A DNA stretch of 13,746 nt, taken from positions 1 to 13,746 of the forward strand of contig MFVV01000013.1 in assembly GCA_001786225.1 (NCBI GenBank). The letters run 5' to 3'. Shown here piece after piece: positions 5,818 to 11,272 of the stretch. A program made the translations under genes and the position numbers. Every line of letters starts with the position of its first letter. The first letter of the stretch is position 1. The notes below the pieces were generated by a model. The model had not been told where the DNA came from, did not search any database, and saw nothing but the letters and a program-made list of their open reading frames with translations. The stretch is from Candidatus Nomurabacteria bacterium RIFCSPLOWO2_12_FULL_46_14 (GTDB lineage: Bacteria > Patescibacteriota > Minisyncoccia > Phycocordibacterales > UBA9973).

Positions 5818-5849
5818 GTTTTAACTTTCTACTTTCTACTTTATAACTT
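5818..5849 (-). repeat. Shared AT-rich upstream element, copy 2
   Basis: On the minus strand this reads AAGTTATAAAGTAGAAAG, then TAGAAAGTTAAAAC, running straight into GTG 5817. It contains two tandem copies of the heptamer AAAGTAG. The first bases encode the last two residues and stop of the methyltransferase (aag tta taa), so the repeat overlaps coding sequence. Confidence 0.5.
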
Positions 5850-6362
5850 AGATAATATCATACCATAATGATGCGCGCCGGCGTCTACCTCCCGCGCGAA
5901 AGCGAATCCTTTGGCTTCAAACATCTCTCGAGCAACGGCTTTGGGCACCGGAGCATGGCCTTGCCCCAGCAATTCCGACGCGTCCGACCAGTCAATCAGG
6001 AGAACCTCTCCGCCCTTTTTTAAGATTCTTTTTACTTCAGCAACAAAGCCATCCCGGTCTTCAACCTGAAAAAGGATATTAGAGGCGATAACCGCGTCGG
6101 CCAGACCGTCGCGGAGCTTGGTGCCACCCGGCTTCTCCACATTACCCCAAACAACTTCTACATTTTTAAGATGCGCGGATTTGGCTTTCGCCGCGAGGAG
6201 ATGAAGAGATTCTTTGACGACTTCTACCGCGTAGACCCTGCCGTTCGTCGCTATCCGCGCCGCGGGCAGAGTGTAAAAGCCGGACCCCGCTCCCAGATCA
6301 GCCACAATCATATTTTCGGTCAAGCCGAGAGCCCTTAAGTTTTTAACCGGGTCGGCAAACAT
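5841..6362 (-). CDS. Class I SAM-dependent methyltransferase
   Basis: This 173-residue protein has a Rossmann-type SAM-binding domain. Motif I is VADLGAGSGFYTLPAA (residues 20-35). The acidic residue at the end of strand 2 is E47 (YAVEVVKES). Then come VVWGNVEKP (70-78), the strand-4 motif DAVIASNILFQVED (89-102), and the post-motif RILKKGGEVLLIDWSD (112-127). The C-terminus (AREMFEAKGFAFAREVDAGAHHYGMILSK) matches the last strands of UbiE/Arsenite-methyltransferase-like type 11 enzymes. There is no extra substrate domain, so the substrate cannot be told. The start ATG 6360-6362 has no Shine-Dalgarno. An extended -10 (TGTTATAAT, 6377 to 6369) lies six bases before it, predicting a leaderless mRNA. 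The gene lies 23 bases upstream of the solute-binding protein gene, so it may be first in that operon; a functional link is not established. Confidence 0.8.
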   Translation of the reverse strand: MFADPVKNLRALGLTENMIVADLGAGSGFYTLPAARIATNGRVYAVEVVKESLHLLAAKAKSAHLKNVEVVWGNVEKPGGTKLRDGLADAVIASNILFQVEDRDGFVAEVKRILKKGGEVLLIDWSDASELLGQGHAPVPKAVAREMFEAKGFAFAREVDAGAHHYGMILSKL

Positions 6363-6368
6363 ATACTT

Positions 6369-6377
6369 ATTATAACA
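6369..6377 (-). promoter_or_regulatory. Extended -10 promoter, leaderless, for the methyltransferase
   Basis: The minus strand reads TGTTATAAT (6377 to 6369), then AAGTAT, then ATG 6362. A -10 six bases before the start puts transcription initiation at or next to the A of ATG. No good -35 is seen, which an extended -10 (TGn) can compensate. Confidence 0.5.
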
Positions 6378-6399
6378 TATAATTTTCTATAAATAGTAT

Positions 6400-6447
6400 C
6401 CCTCACCCCTTAGTCCCCTTTCTGTTTTCGAAAAATAGAGAGGGGGA
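6400..6447. repeat. Imperfect C-rich/G-rich inverted repeat
   Basis: CCCTCACCCCTTAGTCCCC (6400-6418) and, after an A/T-rich loop, AGAGAGGGGGA (6437-6447) form an imperfect stem. Composition resembles the hairpins at 440-455 and 2021-2039, so it may be a decayed or variant member. It lies between the transposase hairpin and the methyltransferase promoter. Confidence 0.3.
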
Positions 6448-6461
6448 AATATACGTACTGT

Positions 6462-6484
6462 TGTGTGAGGCCTTGCCTCACACA
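6462..6484. repeat. REP-like hairpin, left end of the RAYT unit
   Basis: TGTGTGAGGC (6462-6471) and GCCTCACACA (6475-6484) form a perfect 10-bp stem around CTT. It lies 8 bases beyond the transposase stop codon. The same stem occurs at 7174-7194 in the opposite orientation (loop AAG instead of CTT). Confidence 0.75.
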
Positions 6485-6492
6485 TTTCACAT

Positions 6493-7149
6493 TTATACCT
6501 CGTAGTTTATCCAGTCAAAAATTTCATTAATAAAAGTTTTCACAGTTGGAAAATATCCTGGAAACGATTCTTTGTTTAAAATAACGGCTTCTGCGCGATC
6601 TTCCGCTAAATAATCTTCAAAACTTGAATATCTGTAACTCTTTAAATAGTTCACCGCTTTTCCTTTGCTTTTTATTCCTAATTCTTTCCATTTTGGTTCC
6701 AATAATTTTATAGGATTTAAATGTATATACGAAAATAGATATTTTAAGTATCTATCATTAACAGCGTGTTCTGCCTTAAACTTCCCTTCAAATAAACTTC
6801 CTGTTCTTTTATATTTTTGATTGTAGTACATGACATATGCAGTCGAAAGTTTTTGCATAAACCTACTTATACCTCCTTCTACTGTTTCTGTGATTAAAAT
6901 ATGAAAATGATTTTGCATTATACAATACACACCGATATTTACTAAATTTTTTCCTCGCTCGACATCATAAGAACTTCCATCTCTAATAAGATTAAAAACA
7001 TTGAAACGGTGTCCGCTATTACAAATAAATAACAAAAACAAAAAACGATCGTAGTCTTGTTGATCATGGAATATTTTTTGTTTGCTATTACCACGATTAT
7101 ATATGTGATAAAACTCTCCTTGCACAAAATTAACTTTTCTTATAGACAT
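6493..7149 (-). CDS. REP-associated tyrosine transposase (RAYT, IS200-like Y1/HUH family)
   Basis: This 218-residue protein begins with the family's opening GEFYHIYNRGNSKQKIF (11-27). The metal-binding HUH motif is in MQNHFHIL (H81, H83). The helix carrying the catalytic tyrosine follows (FMQKLSTAYVMYYNQKYKRTGSLFEGKFKA, 98-126; Y105 most likely, with Y108/Y109 close by), then KYLFSYIHLNPIKL (136-149). RAYTs cut and join single-stranded DNA at REP hairpins; they are usually single-copy and 'domesticated'. The gene appears intact and of normal length. Its base composition is much more AT-rich than its neighbours, a sign of separate origin. It is bracketed by matching hairpins at 6462-6484 and 7174-7194. 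A promoter with -35 inside the right hairpin and -10 six bases before ATG suggests leaderless self-expression. Family is sure; activity is not. Confidence 0.92.
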   Translation of the reverse strand: MSIRKVNFVQGEFYHIYNRGNSKQKIFHDQQDYDRFLFLLFICNSGHRFNVFNLIRDGSSYDVERGKNLVNIGVYCIMQNHFHILITETVEGGISRFMQKLSTAYVMYYNQKYKRTGSLFEGKFKAEHAVNDRYLKYLFSYIHLNPIKLLEPKWKELGIKSKGKAVNYLKSYRYSSFEDYLAEDRAEAVILNKESFPGYFPTVKTFINEIFDWINYEV

Positions 7150-7155
7150 GTACCC

Positions 7156-7184
7156 ATAATACCAAAAACACTCGTGTGAGGCAA
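7156..7184 (-). promoter_or_regulatory. RAYT promoter overlapping the right REP hairpin
   Basis: The minus strand reads TTGCCT (7184 to 7179), a 17-base spacer ending TGG, TATTAT (7161 to 7156), then GGGTAC and ATG 7149. The -35 is part of the hairpin loop and 3' arm. With TGn before the -10 and six bases to the start codon, this predicts a leaderless transcript. Confidence 0.55.
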
Positions 7185-7194
7185 GGCCTCACAC
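7174..7194. repeat. REP-like hairpin, right end of the RAYT unit
   Basis: GTGTGAGGC (7174-7182) and GCCTCACAC (7186-7194) form a perfect 9-bp stem around AAG. It is the reverse-orientation copy of 6462-6484. Read from the gyrA side it is followed by GAGTG and five T residues, so it may also help end the gyrA transcript. Confidence 0.75.
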
Positions 7195-7212
7195 AATCAC
7201 AAAATTGAATTC

Positions 7213-9681
7213 TTAGATACACGCCAGTGAGGCAATGCCGTCGCCCGCGCGCAAGCGCATGATGGTGACACCTTGAGTCTGCCGGCCTAGGGAAGGAATA
7301 TCTTTGAGAGCGGTTCGGATGACCTGGCCTTTCTTGGACATGGCAATCAATTCCTCTTCTTCTCCTGTTAACACCTTGGCAACTATTAATTTACCAGTCT
7401 TAGAAGTGACTTTCGCGGTTTTTACTCCCGAACCGCCTCGCTTTTGAACTTTATATTCTTTTAAATTAGTTTTTTTACCAAAGCCATTCGCGCTCATGGT
7501 GAGGAAGAATCCCTTGTCGGAATTCTTCTTCACCACATCCACGCCGATAACTTCATCTTCTTTGCCAAGCTTGATACCAGTTACCCCTCCGGCGGCCCGG
7601 CCCATTTCTCGGATATCCGATTCTTTGAATCGGATGGACTGCCCCGCCGCCGTGGCAAGAATTATCTCATCTCCTTTCTCCACCAGTATGGCCGAGACCA
7701 GGCTGTCGCCTTTTTCTAAACGGATGGCGATAATTCCGCTCCGGCGAACATCTTCAAAACTCTTGCCTGCCATTTTTTTGGCCACGCCTTTTTTGGTCAC
7801 CAATACAAGAGAACGTTCGCCATTTTGAGAGTTCTTTCCTATCGGCATGGCTAAAATAGAATTCACTTTCTCTTCCGCGTTGAGCGACAGGAAATTCATA
7901 ATGGACTTGCCCCGGGTGGCGCGGCGGCCTTCCGGAATATCGTACATTTTCATCTGATAAACTTTGCCCAAATTGGAGAAAAACAGGAGATTGCTATGAG
8001 TGGAGCCCCGGACTAGCATGGTGACGAAATCTTCTTCTTTAGTTTCCAAATCCACCACGCCGACGCCCCCACGCTTCTGGGAACGGTATTCTCCGGGGTC
8101 GGTGCGCTTGACGTAACCACCCCCCGTCAAGACCAGCATCGTTTCTTTCTCCGGCACCAAGTCCTCGTCGGAAATTTCTTTGACCCCGCCTTTGATGATT
8201 TTGGTCCTTCGCTCGTCCGAATATTTCTCGCCAATCTGTCGGAGCTCCGCGGATATGGTTTTCAATATTTTCTTGGGGCTTGCCAAGAGCTCGCGCATCT
8301 CCTTGATAAAATCTTGCTTTTCCTTGAGTTCGTCTTCCACCGCCTGGCGCTCCAGCGCGGCTAGCTTGGAGAGTTTCATTTCCAGAATCGCGGCCGCCTG
8401 CAAATCCGAGAATCGGAATTCTTTTATCAAGTTTATTTTGGCCAGAGCGGCATCCTTGCTTTTGCGAATAACGGCTATAACCCGGTCTATTTTATCCAGA
8501 GCTTTTTTAAGGCCGAGCAAGATATGCTCCCGCTCTTCTGCCTTCCTCAAGTCAAAGGCGGAACGGCGCTTGACCACCTCCCGACGATGGTCAATGAATA
8601 AAGAGAGTATGGATTTAAGAGACAAGGTTTCCGGCACGCCTAGGGAGAGGGCTACTAGATTGAAATTAAAATTAGATTCCAGCTGGGTATTTTTGTAAAT
8701 GTAATTTAAAACTTTCTCCGGATGGGCGCTTGATTTAAGCTCAATGACAATCCGGATATCCTTGGTGGATTCGTCCCGGAGTCCCTTGATGCCTTCCAAT
8801 TTCTTTTCCTGCACCAACTCCGCGATGGACATAATCAAGTTAGCCTTGTTCACCCGGTAAGGAATGGATGTGATGATGATGGCGTTGCTACTTCCGCCCT
8901 GACGGTCGTCAGGGCGGAAGTCCTCCACTATCTCCGCTTCCCCGCGGCAGACAATCCCGCCCCGACCGGTGGAGTACGCATGGAGCATATCCTTGTAGCC
9001 GTAAGCGATGCCGCCGGTGGGGAAATCGGGGCCCTTGATGAACTGCATCAGGTCCTCGGTGGTAGCGTCTTCGTTGTCAATGAGATGCAGAGTGGCGGCC
9101 ACGACTTCGGAGAGATTGTGGGGCGGGATGTTGGTCGCCATACCGACGGCGATGCCCAAGGTGCCGTTGAGTAGAAGCGCCGGCACCGCCGCCGGGAAAA
9201 CCGTCGGCTCTTGTCGGGTCCCGTCGTAGTTGGGACGAAAATCCACGGTCTCTTTTTCCAGGTCGCGCAGAAGCTCTGCCGCGATTTTAGACATTTTTGC
9301 CTCGGTATAACGCATGGCCGCGGCATTGTCGCCGTCAATGGAGCCGAAATTCCCCTGCCCCAGGATGAGCGGGTAGCGGTAAGAAAATTCTTGGGCCATG
9401 CCGACCATAGAGTCATAAACCGCCACATCGCCGTGAGGATGATACTTGCCGAGAACATCGCCGACAACCGCGGCGGACTTGCGGAAGCGCGCGGAGGCGG
9501 TAAGTCCCATCTCTCCCATCGCGTATAGAATGCGGCGATGGACCGGCTTCAAGCCATCGCGCACGTCCGGCAGGGCCCGGGAAGTAATCACCGACATGGC
9601 ATAGGCTAGGTAGGACTCTTTCATTTCCGCCACCACGTCCACCGGCAGAATGCTCTTGGAATTGGGATTTTCTTTGGCCAT
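7213..9681 (-). CDS. gyrA: DNA gyrase subunit A
   Basis: This 822-residue protein, normal for GyrA, is the breakage-reunion subunit of the ATP-dependent topoisomerase that negatively supercoils DNA with GyrB. The winged-helix region opens with SYLAYAMSVITSRALPDVRDGLKPVHRR (23-50). The quinolone region is GKYHPHGDVAVYDSMVGM (78-95). The catalytic tyrosine is Y125 in AAMRYTEAKM, preceded by GQGNFGSIDGDNA. The tower/coiled-coil part covers about 370-510. The beta-pinwheel C-terminal domain begins near 515 and has QKRGGVG at 535-541 as the GyrA box, with a second QKRGGSG later, which favours gyrase over ParC. The residue equal to E. coli Ser83 is Val86. Residues 254-264 (DFRPDDRQGGS) are encoded by a perfect 32-base palindrome and look like an insert compared with other GyrA proteins. 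Start ATG 9681 has no Shine-Dalgarno; TAAAAT lies six bases upstream, and the 41-residue ORF ends 9 bases before. Confidence 0.97.
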   Translation of the reverse strand: MAKENPNSKSILPVDVVAEMKESYLAYAMSVITSRALPDVRDGLKPVHRRILYAMGEMGLTASARFRKSAAVVGDVLGKYHPHGDVAVYDSMVGMAQEFSYRYPLILGQGNFGSIDGDNAAAMRYTEAKMSKIAAELLRDLEKETVDFRPNYDGTRQEPTVFPAAVPALLLNGTLGIAVGMATNIPPHNLSEVVAATLHLIDNEDATTEDLMQFIKGPDFPTGGIAYGYKDMLHAYSTGRGGIVCRGEAEIVEDFRPDDRQGGSSNAIIITSIPYRVNKANLIMSIAELVQEKKLEGIKGLRDESTKDIRIVIELKSSAHPEKVLNYIYKNTQLESNFNFNLVALSLGVPETLSLKSILSLFIDHRREVVKRRSAFDLRKAEEREHILLGLKKALDKIDRVIAVIRKSKDAALAKINLIKEFRFSDLQAAAILEMKLSKLAALERQAVEDELKEKQDFIKEMRELLASPKKILKTISAELRQIGEKYSDERRTKIIKGGVKEISDEDLVPEKETMLVLTGGGYVKRTDPGEYRSQKRGGVGVVDLETKEEDFVTMLVRGSTHSNLLFFSNLGKVYQMKMYDIPEGRRATRGKSIMNFLSLNAEEKVNSILAMPIGKNSQNGERSLVLVTKKGVAKKMAGKSFEDVRRSGIIAIRLEKGDSLVSAILVEKGDEIILATAAGQSIRFKESDIREMGRAAGGVTGIKLGKEDEVIGVDVVKKNSDKGFFLTMSANGFGKKTNLKEYKVQKRGGSGVKTAKVTSKTGKLIVAKVLTGEEEELIAMSKKGQVIRTALKDIPSLGRQTQGVTIMRLRAGDGIASLACI
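8890..8921. repeat. Perfect 32-base palindromic element inside gyrA
   Basis: ACTTCCGCCCTGAC (8890-8903) and GTCAGGGCGGAAGT (8908-8921) are perfect 14-bp inverse complements around GGTC. It is in frame and encodes residues 254-264 of GyrA. It lies in a surface region between the AEIVED strand and IIITSIPYRVNKA, where E. coli and Bacillus GyrA have fewer residues. Confidence 0.8.
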
Positions 9682-9690
9682 ATTTTTATT

Positions 9691-9816
9691 TTAACCCGCT
9701 AGAGAGGCTAGCCAAAGCAAGCCGAGAACTACGGCGAAGAGGACGGTAATTATATGGAGAATTTGTCTTCTGGTTCTCTCCGACTTTTTTCTCAAATGAT
9801 GGATAATTTTTTTCAT
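9691..9816 (-). CDS. 41-residue single-pass membrane peptide between the hydrolase gene and gyrA
   Basis: A short frame starts at ATG 9814-9816 and stops at TAA 9691-9693. The N-terminal half is strongly basic (MKKIIHHLRKKSERTRRQI). The C-terminal half is one hydrophobic helix (about 20-41, LHIITVLFAVVLGLLWLASLAG). Basic residues before a single helix predict N-terminus inside. It lies 29 bases after the hydrolase stop and 9 bases before the gyrA start, on the same strand, so the three are probably cotranscribed. The intact frame, sensible start and tight fit between genes support it being real. The gap upstream carries the AT-rich element (9817-9845) rather than a Shine-Dalgarno. I do not know a function; it could anchor or recruit something at the membrane, or be a small regulator. 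Confidence 0.65.
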   Translation of the reverse strand: MKKIIHHLRKKSERTRRQILHIITVLFAVVLGLLWLASLAG

Positions 9817-9845
9817 GCTTTTAACTTTACACTTTATAACTTTAT
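9817..9845 (-). repeat. Shared AT-rich upstream element, copy 3
   Basis: On the minus strand this reads ATAAAGTTATAAAGTG, then TAAAGTTAAAAGC, directly before ATG 9816. It shares AAGTTATAAAGT and AAAGTTAAAA with the copies at 4486-4527 and 5818-5849, and has the same position, between a stop and the next start. Confidence 0.5.
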
Positions 9846-10493
9846 TTAACTTGTCCGCAGGACAACCACTTCTCCTTCCTTGCCTTCCAAATCTTTCCTC
9901 TTTAAGGTAAGTTTGTCCGCCACCTCCGCCTTCTCCTCCCCCATTTCCTTAAGAAACGCCTTGAGGGATACTTCGCTGTAATCCATCGGAATTATTATTT
10001 TCGGCTCCAGGGTGGAAGCCAGCTTAGCCGCGTCCTTGGCCGACATGGAGCCGCCGTTGCCTACGGGCATGAAGAGGATGTCCGGAGATTCTATCGCCTC
10101 TCGCGCTTCGTTCGGCAGTTCGGCGCTGGACAAAACGCCCAGAAAAACAATGCTGATATTGTCCACCGCGAGAGAGTATATCGTATTTATGTATTTCTTG
10201 CTTGACCCATCCTTGGCGGGGTTGCCAATTTCAGAATTGGCCAGTATGCCCTTGATAAAAATTTCTCTGATTTCGTAGTCGCCGGGCCCCTGGATGACGA
10301 AGGGTTCCCGCTCGCCGAAGCTTAGCTGTTCTACGCCGTTGTAATCCGGGTGGTTGACGGAGACCAGAGCGATGTCCGCGCCGAAGCGGGCAGTAATGCC
10401 GGTTTTAGAGTTTTTGCTTACGGGATTGAAGGCCAAAGTAAGCTCCCCCTTCCCAATTTTAAAAAATTGTTTGCCGTAATACGTTATTATCAT
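9846..10493 (-). CDS. UlaG-like metallo-beta-lactamase-fold protein with degenerate metal site
   Basis: This 215-residue protein follows the Lactamase_B_3/UlaG-type pattern. It has an opening IITYYGKQFFKIGKGELTLAFNP (2-24), then ADIALVSVNHPDYNGV (39-54) where active enzymes have a (S/T)HxHxDH motif. FVIQGPGDYEIREIFIKGI (65-83) is a conserved family signature. Then come SIVFLGVLSS (114-123), ILFMPVGNGG (139-148) and AAKLASTLEPKIIIPMDY (155-172) where PMHY is usual. Only H48 and D50 of the first motif remain (the last His is Y51), and the PMHY His is D171. Loss of several ligands suggests reduced, altered or absent hydrolase activity, yet the frame is intact. The start ATG 10493 has no Shine-Dalgarno but has TGCTATAAT seven bases upstream. 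It is probably first of a unit with the membrane peptide and gyrA. Substrate unknown. Confidence 0.8.
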   Translation of the reverse strand: MIITYYGKQFFKIGKGELTLAFNPVSKNSKTGITARFGADIALVSVNHPDYNGVEQLSFGEREPFVIQGPGDYEIREIFIKGILANSEIGNPAKDGSSKKYINTIYSLAVDNISIVFLGVLSSAELPNEAREAIESPDILFMPVGNGGSMSAKDAAKLASTLEPKIIIPMDYSEVSLKAFLKEMGEEKAEVADKLTLKRKDLEGKEGEVVVLRTS

Positions 10494-10500
10494 TATGGGT

Positions 10501-10509
10501 ATTATAGCA
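10501..10509 (-). promoter_or_regulatory. Extended -10 promoter, leaderless, for the hydrolase-gyrA unit
   Basis: The minus strand reads TGCTATAAT (10509 to 10501), then seven bases, then ATG 10493. A weak -35 (TTTCAT, 10529 to 10524) lies 17 bases upstream of the hexamer. This promoter diverges from the prepilin promoter at 10550-10578. Confidence 0.55.
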
Positions 10510-10549
10510 TAAAATTTAATGAAATGAAAGGGGGGGTTGTTGGGAATAA

Positions 10550-10578
10550 TTGTGTAAAAATATAATTAATTATATAAT
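10550..10578 (+). promoter_or_regulatory. Promoter, leaderless, for the prepilin gene
   Basis: TTGTGT (10550-10555), a 17-base spacer and TATAAT (10573-10578), then TAAAATT and ATG 10586. No Shine-Dalgarno precedes the ATG. The spacing puts the transcription start at the start codon. Confidence 0.6.
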
Positions 10579-10585
10579 TAAAATT

Positions 10586-11128
10586 ATGCAATCCGGGAAA
10601 AAAGGATTCACCTTAATAGAACTCCTGGTGGTCATATCCGTCATCAGCTTGCTTTCTTCCATAGTTTTTGCATCTCTAAACAACGCGCGAGCTAAGGCCC
10701 GGAATGCTAAAAGAATCCAGGATATAAATCAGCTGGTAAATGCATTCAACTTGGGCTATACAAACGGTTTCCCCATCAACGGCGGCGATTGGGCCTGCGT
10801 TAGTGCTACTTGCTATGGCGCTTGGAATGGCTTCGGGGTCAATGGAACGGTAGACGCAGGTTTTACTCCTTTTATATCCAAACCTGTTGACCCGGCAGGA
10901 AGACGGGATACCTCGGGAGGCGGAATTGATACGGGAGGTTTTGTATATCTAAATCCCACGCTTCCGGCTCCATCTCCGCCATATAATGTGCCTGCTTGGA
11001 CATCCGGCGCCTACATAGGCTGGATTATGGAAGGAACAGTAAGCTCCACCATCTGTGGCCGAGGCCGGATTTACGCCACCGGCACGGGCGGCGGTGGCTG
11101 GGTTTCTTGCAGATTGAAATTGGAATAA
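10586..11128 (+). CDS. Type IV pilin-like prepilin (GspG/PilE-type N-terminus)
   Basis: This 180-residue protein begins MQSGKKGFTLIELLVVISVI. The short basic leader ends at G7, followed by F8-TLIE with Glu at mature position 5. That is the classic class III signal cut and N-methylated by a PilD-type peptidase. The hydrophobic helix (about 8-29) is followed by an amphipathic continuation SLNNARAKARNAKRIQDINQLVNAF. The C-terminal globular part is Gly-, Pro- and aromatic-rich with four Cys (71, 76, 157, 175), which could form disulfides, and ends GGGGWVSCRLKLE. It could be a pilus subunit or a secretion pseudopilin; no assembly ATPase is in the window. I reject an upstream TTG start because the ATG gives the correct short leader and is placed seven bases after a -10. 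It is divergent from the hydrolase gene. Confidence 0.88.
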   Translation: MQSGKKGFTLIELLVVISVISLLSSIVFASLNNARAKARNAKRIQDINQLVNAFNLGYTNGFPINGGDWACVSATCYGAWNGFGVNGTVDAGFTPFISKPVDPAGRRDTSGGGIDTGGFVYLNPTLPAPSPPYNVPAWTSGAYIGWIMEGTVSSTICGRGRIYATGTGGGGWVSCRLKLE

Positions 11129-11129
11129 G

Positions 11130-11157
11130 TTGCGTTTTTATAAAGTTATAGTAGTAT
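11130..11157 (+). promoter_or_regulatory. Possible promoter upstream of the S1 leader
   Basis: TTGCGT (11130-11135), a 16-base spacer and TAGTAT (11152-11157) would start transcription near 11164, giving a leader of about 110 bases before S1. It is a weak match. The alternative is read-through from the prepilin gene. Confidence 0.3.
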
Positions 11158-11183
11158 GTGTAATAACTGAATAAATATTAAAA

Positions 11184-11263
11184 GCAGGATTTAGGGTAAC
11201 CTCCCGATGAACATTGGGAAACCTAAGCCTTATATCCGCTGCATAATCTTGAGCGGATTTTTT
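11184..11263 (+). promoter_or_regulatory. Candidate structured leader/attenuator upstream of the S1 gene
   Basis: Nested pairings are visible. TCCCGAT (11202-11208) pairs with ATTGGGA (11213-11219), one G-U, closing on GAAC. TTTAGG (11190-11195) pairs with CCTAAG (11222-11227), one wobble. An outer pairing of GCAGGAT (11184-11190) with ATCCGCTGC (11234-11242), with a 2-base bulge, would use the same bases as the 5' arm of the terminator at 11234-11263. Mutually exclusive stems ahead of a terminator are the usual layout of an attenuator or riboswitch. It does not match a riboswitch class I recognise. Confidence 0.45.
11234..11263 (+). terminator. Intrinsic terminator just upstream of the S1 start codon
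   Basis: ATCCGCT (11234-11240) pairs with AGCGGAT (11252-11258), 7 bp around an 11-base loop, running into TTTTTT (11258-11263). Only 9 bases separate it from ATG 11273, too little for an ordinary promoter between. It may end the prepilin transcript, attenuate S1, or both. Confidence 0.65.
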
Positions 11264-11272
11264 AGTAAAAAA

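Larger units (their letters stand above)
6462..7194. mobile_element. REP/RAYT unit (transposase gene plus flanking mirror hairpins)
   Basis: A single RAYT gene sits between two 21-23-base hairpins that are inverse complements of each other. This matches the described REPtron layout (REP elements flanking their transposase). No target-site duplication was recognised. The AT-rich interior against a GC-richer background supports it being an inserted unit between gyrA and the methyltransferase. Confidence 0.7.

Noticed and set aside
4486..5849. AAAGTAG-type repeats as a CRISPR array or minisatellite
   Set aside because: The units are 7 bases long, two or three copies per site, without unique spacers, and confined to gaps before start codons.
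6493..7149. A full IS200/IS605 insertion sequence with a TnpB partner
   Set aside because: The protein has the RAYT length and motifs, no TnpB gene is nearby, and the flanking hairpins are mirror copies in REP style.
7213..9681. Assignment as topoisomerase IV subunit ParC instead of GyrA
   Set aside because: The GyrA box QKRGGVG at 535-541 and overall similarity through the active-site region favour gyrase.
10550..10585. An upstream TTG start for the prepilin gene
   Set aside because: It would add 12 residues before the class III leader and lies inside the promoter. The ATG at 10586 gives the normal seven-residue leader ending in Gly.
11196..11226. Resemblance of CCCGATGAAC...GGGAAACC to SAM-I riboswitch or hammerhead ribozyme core motifs
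   Set aside because: The SAM-I partner motifs (AGAG, GGAGGGA and the fourth stem) are missing. The hammerhead CUGAUGA is imperfect and there is no proper stem II before GAAA. Only a generic structured leader is supported.
11207..11272. An upstream ATG start for the S1 gene
   Set aside because: The extra 22 codons cover the leader stems and terminator. The ATG at 11273 gives a protein that begins normally.
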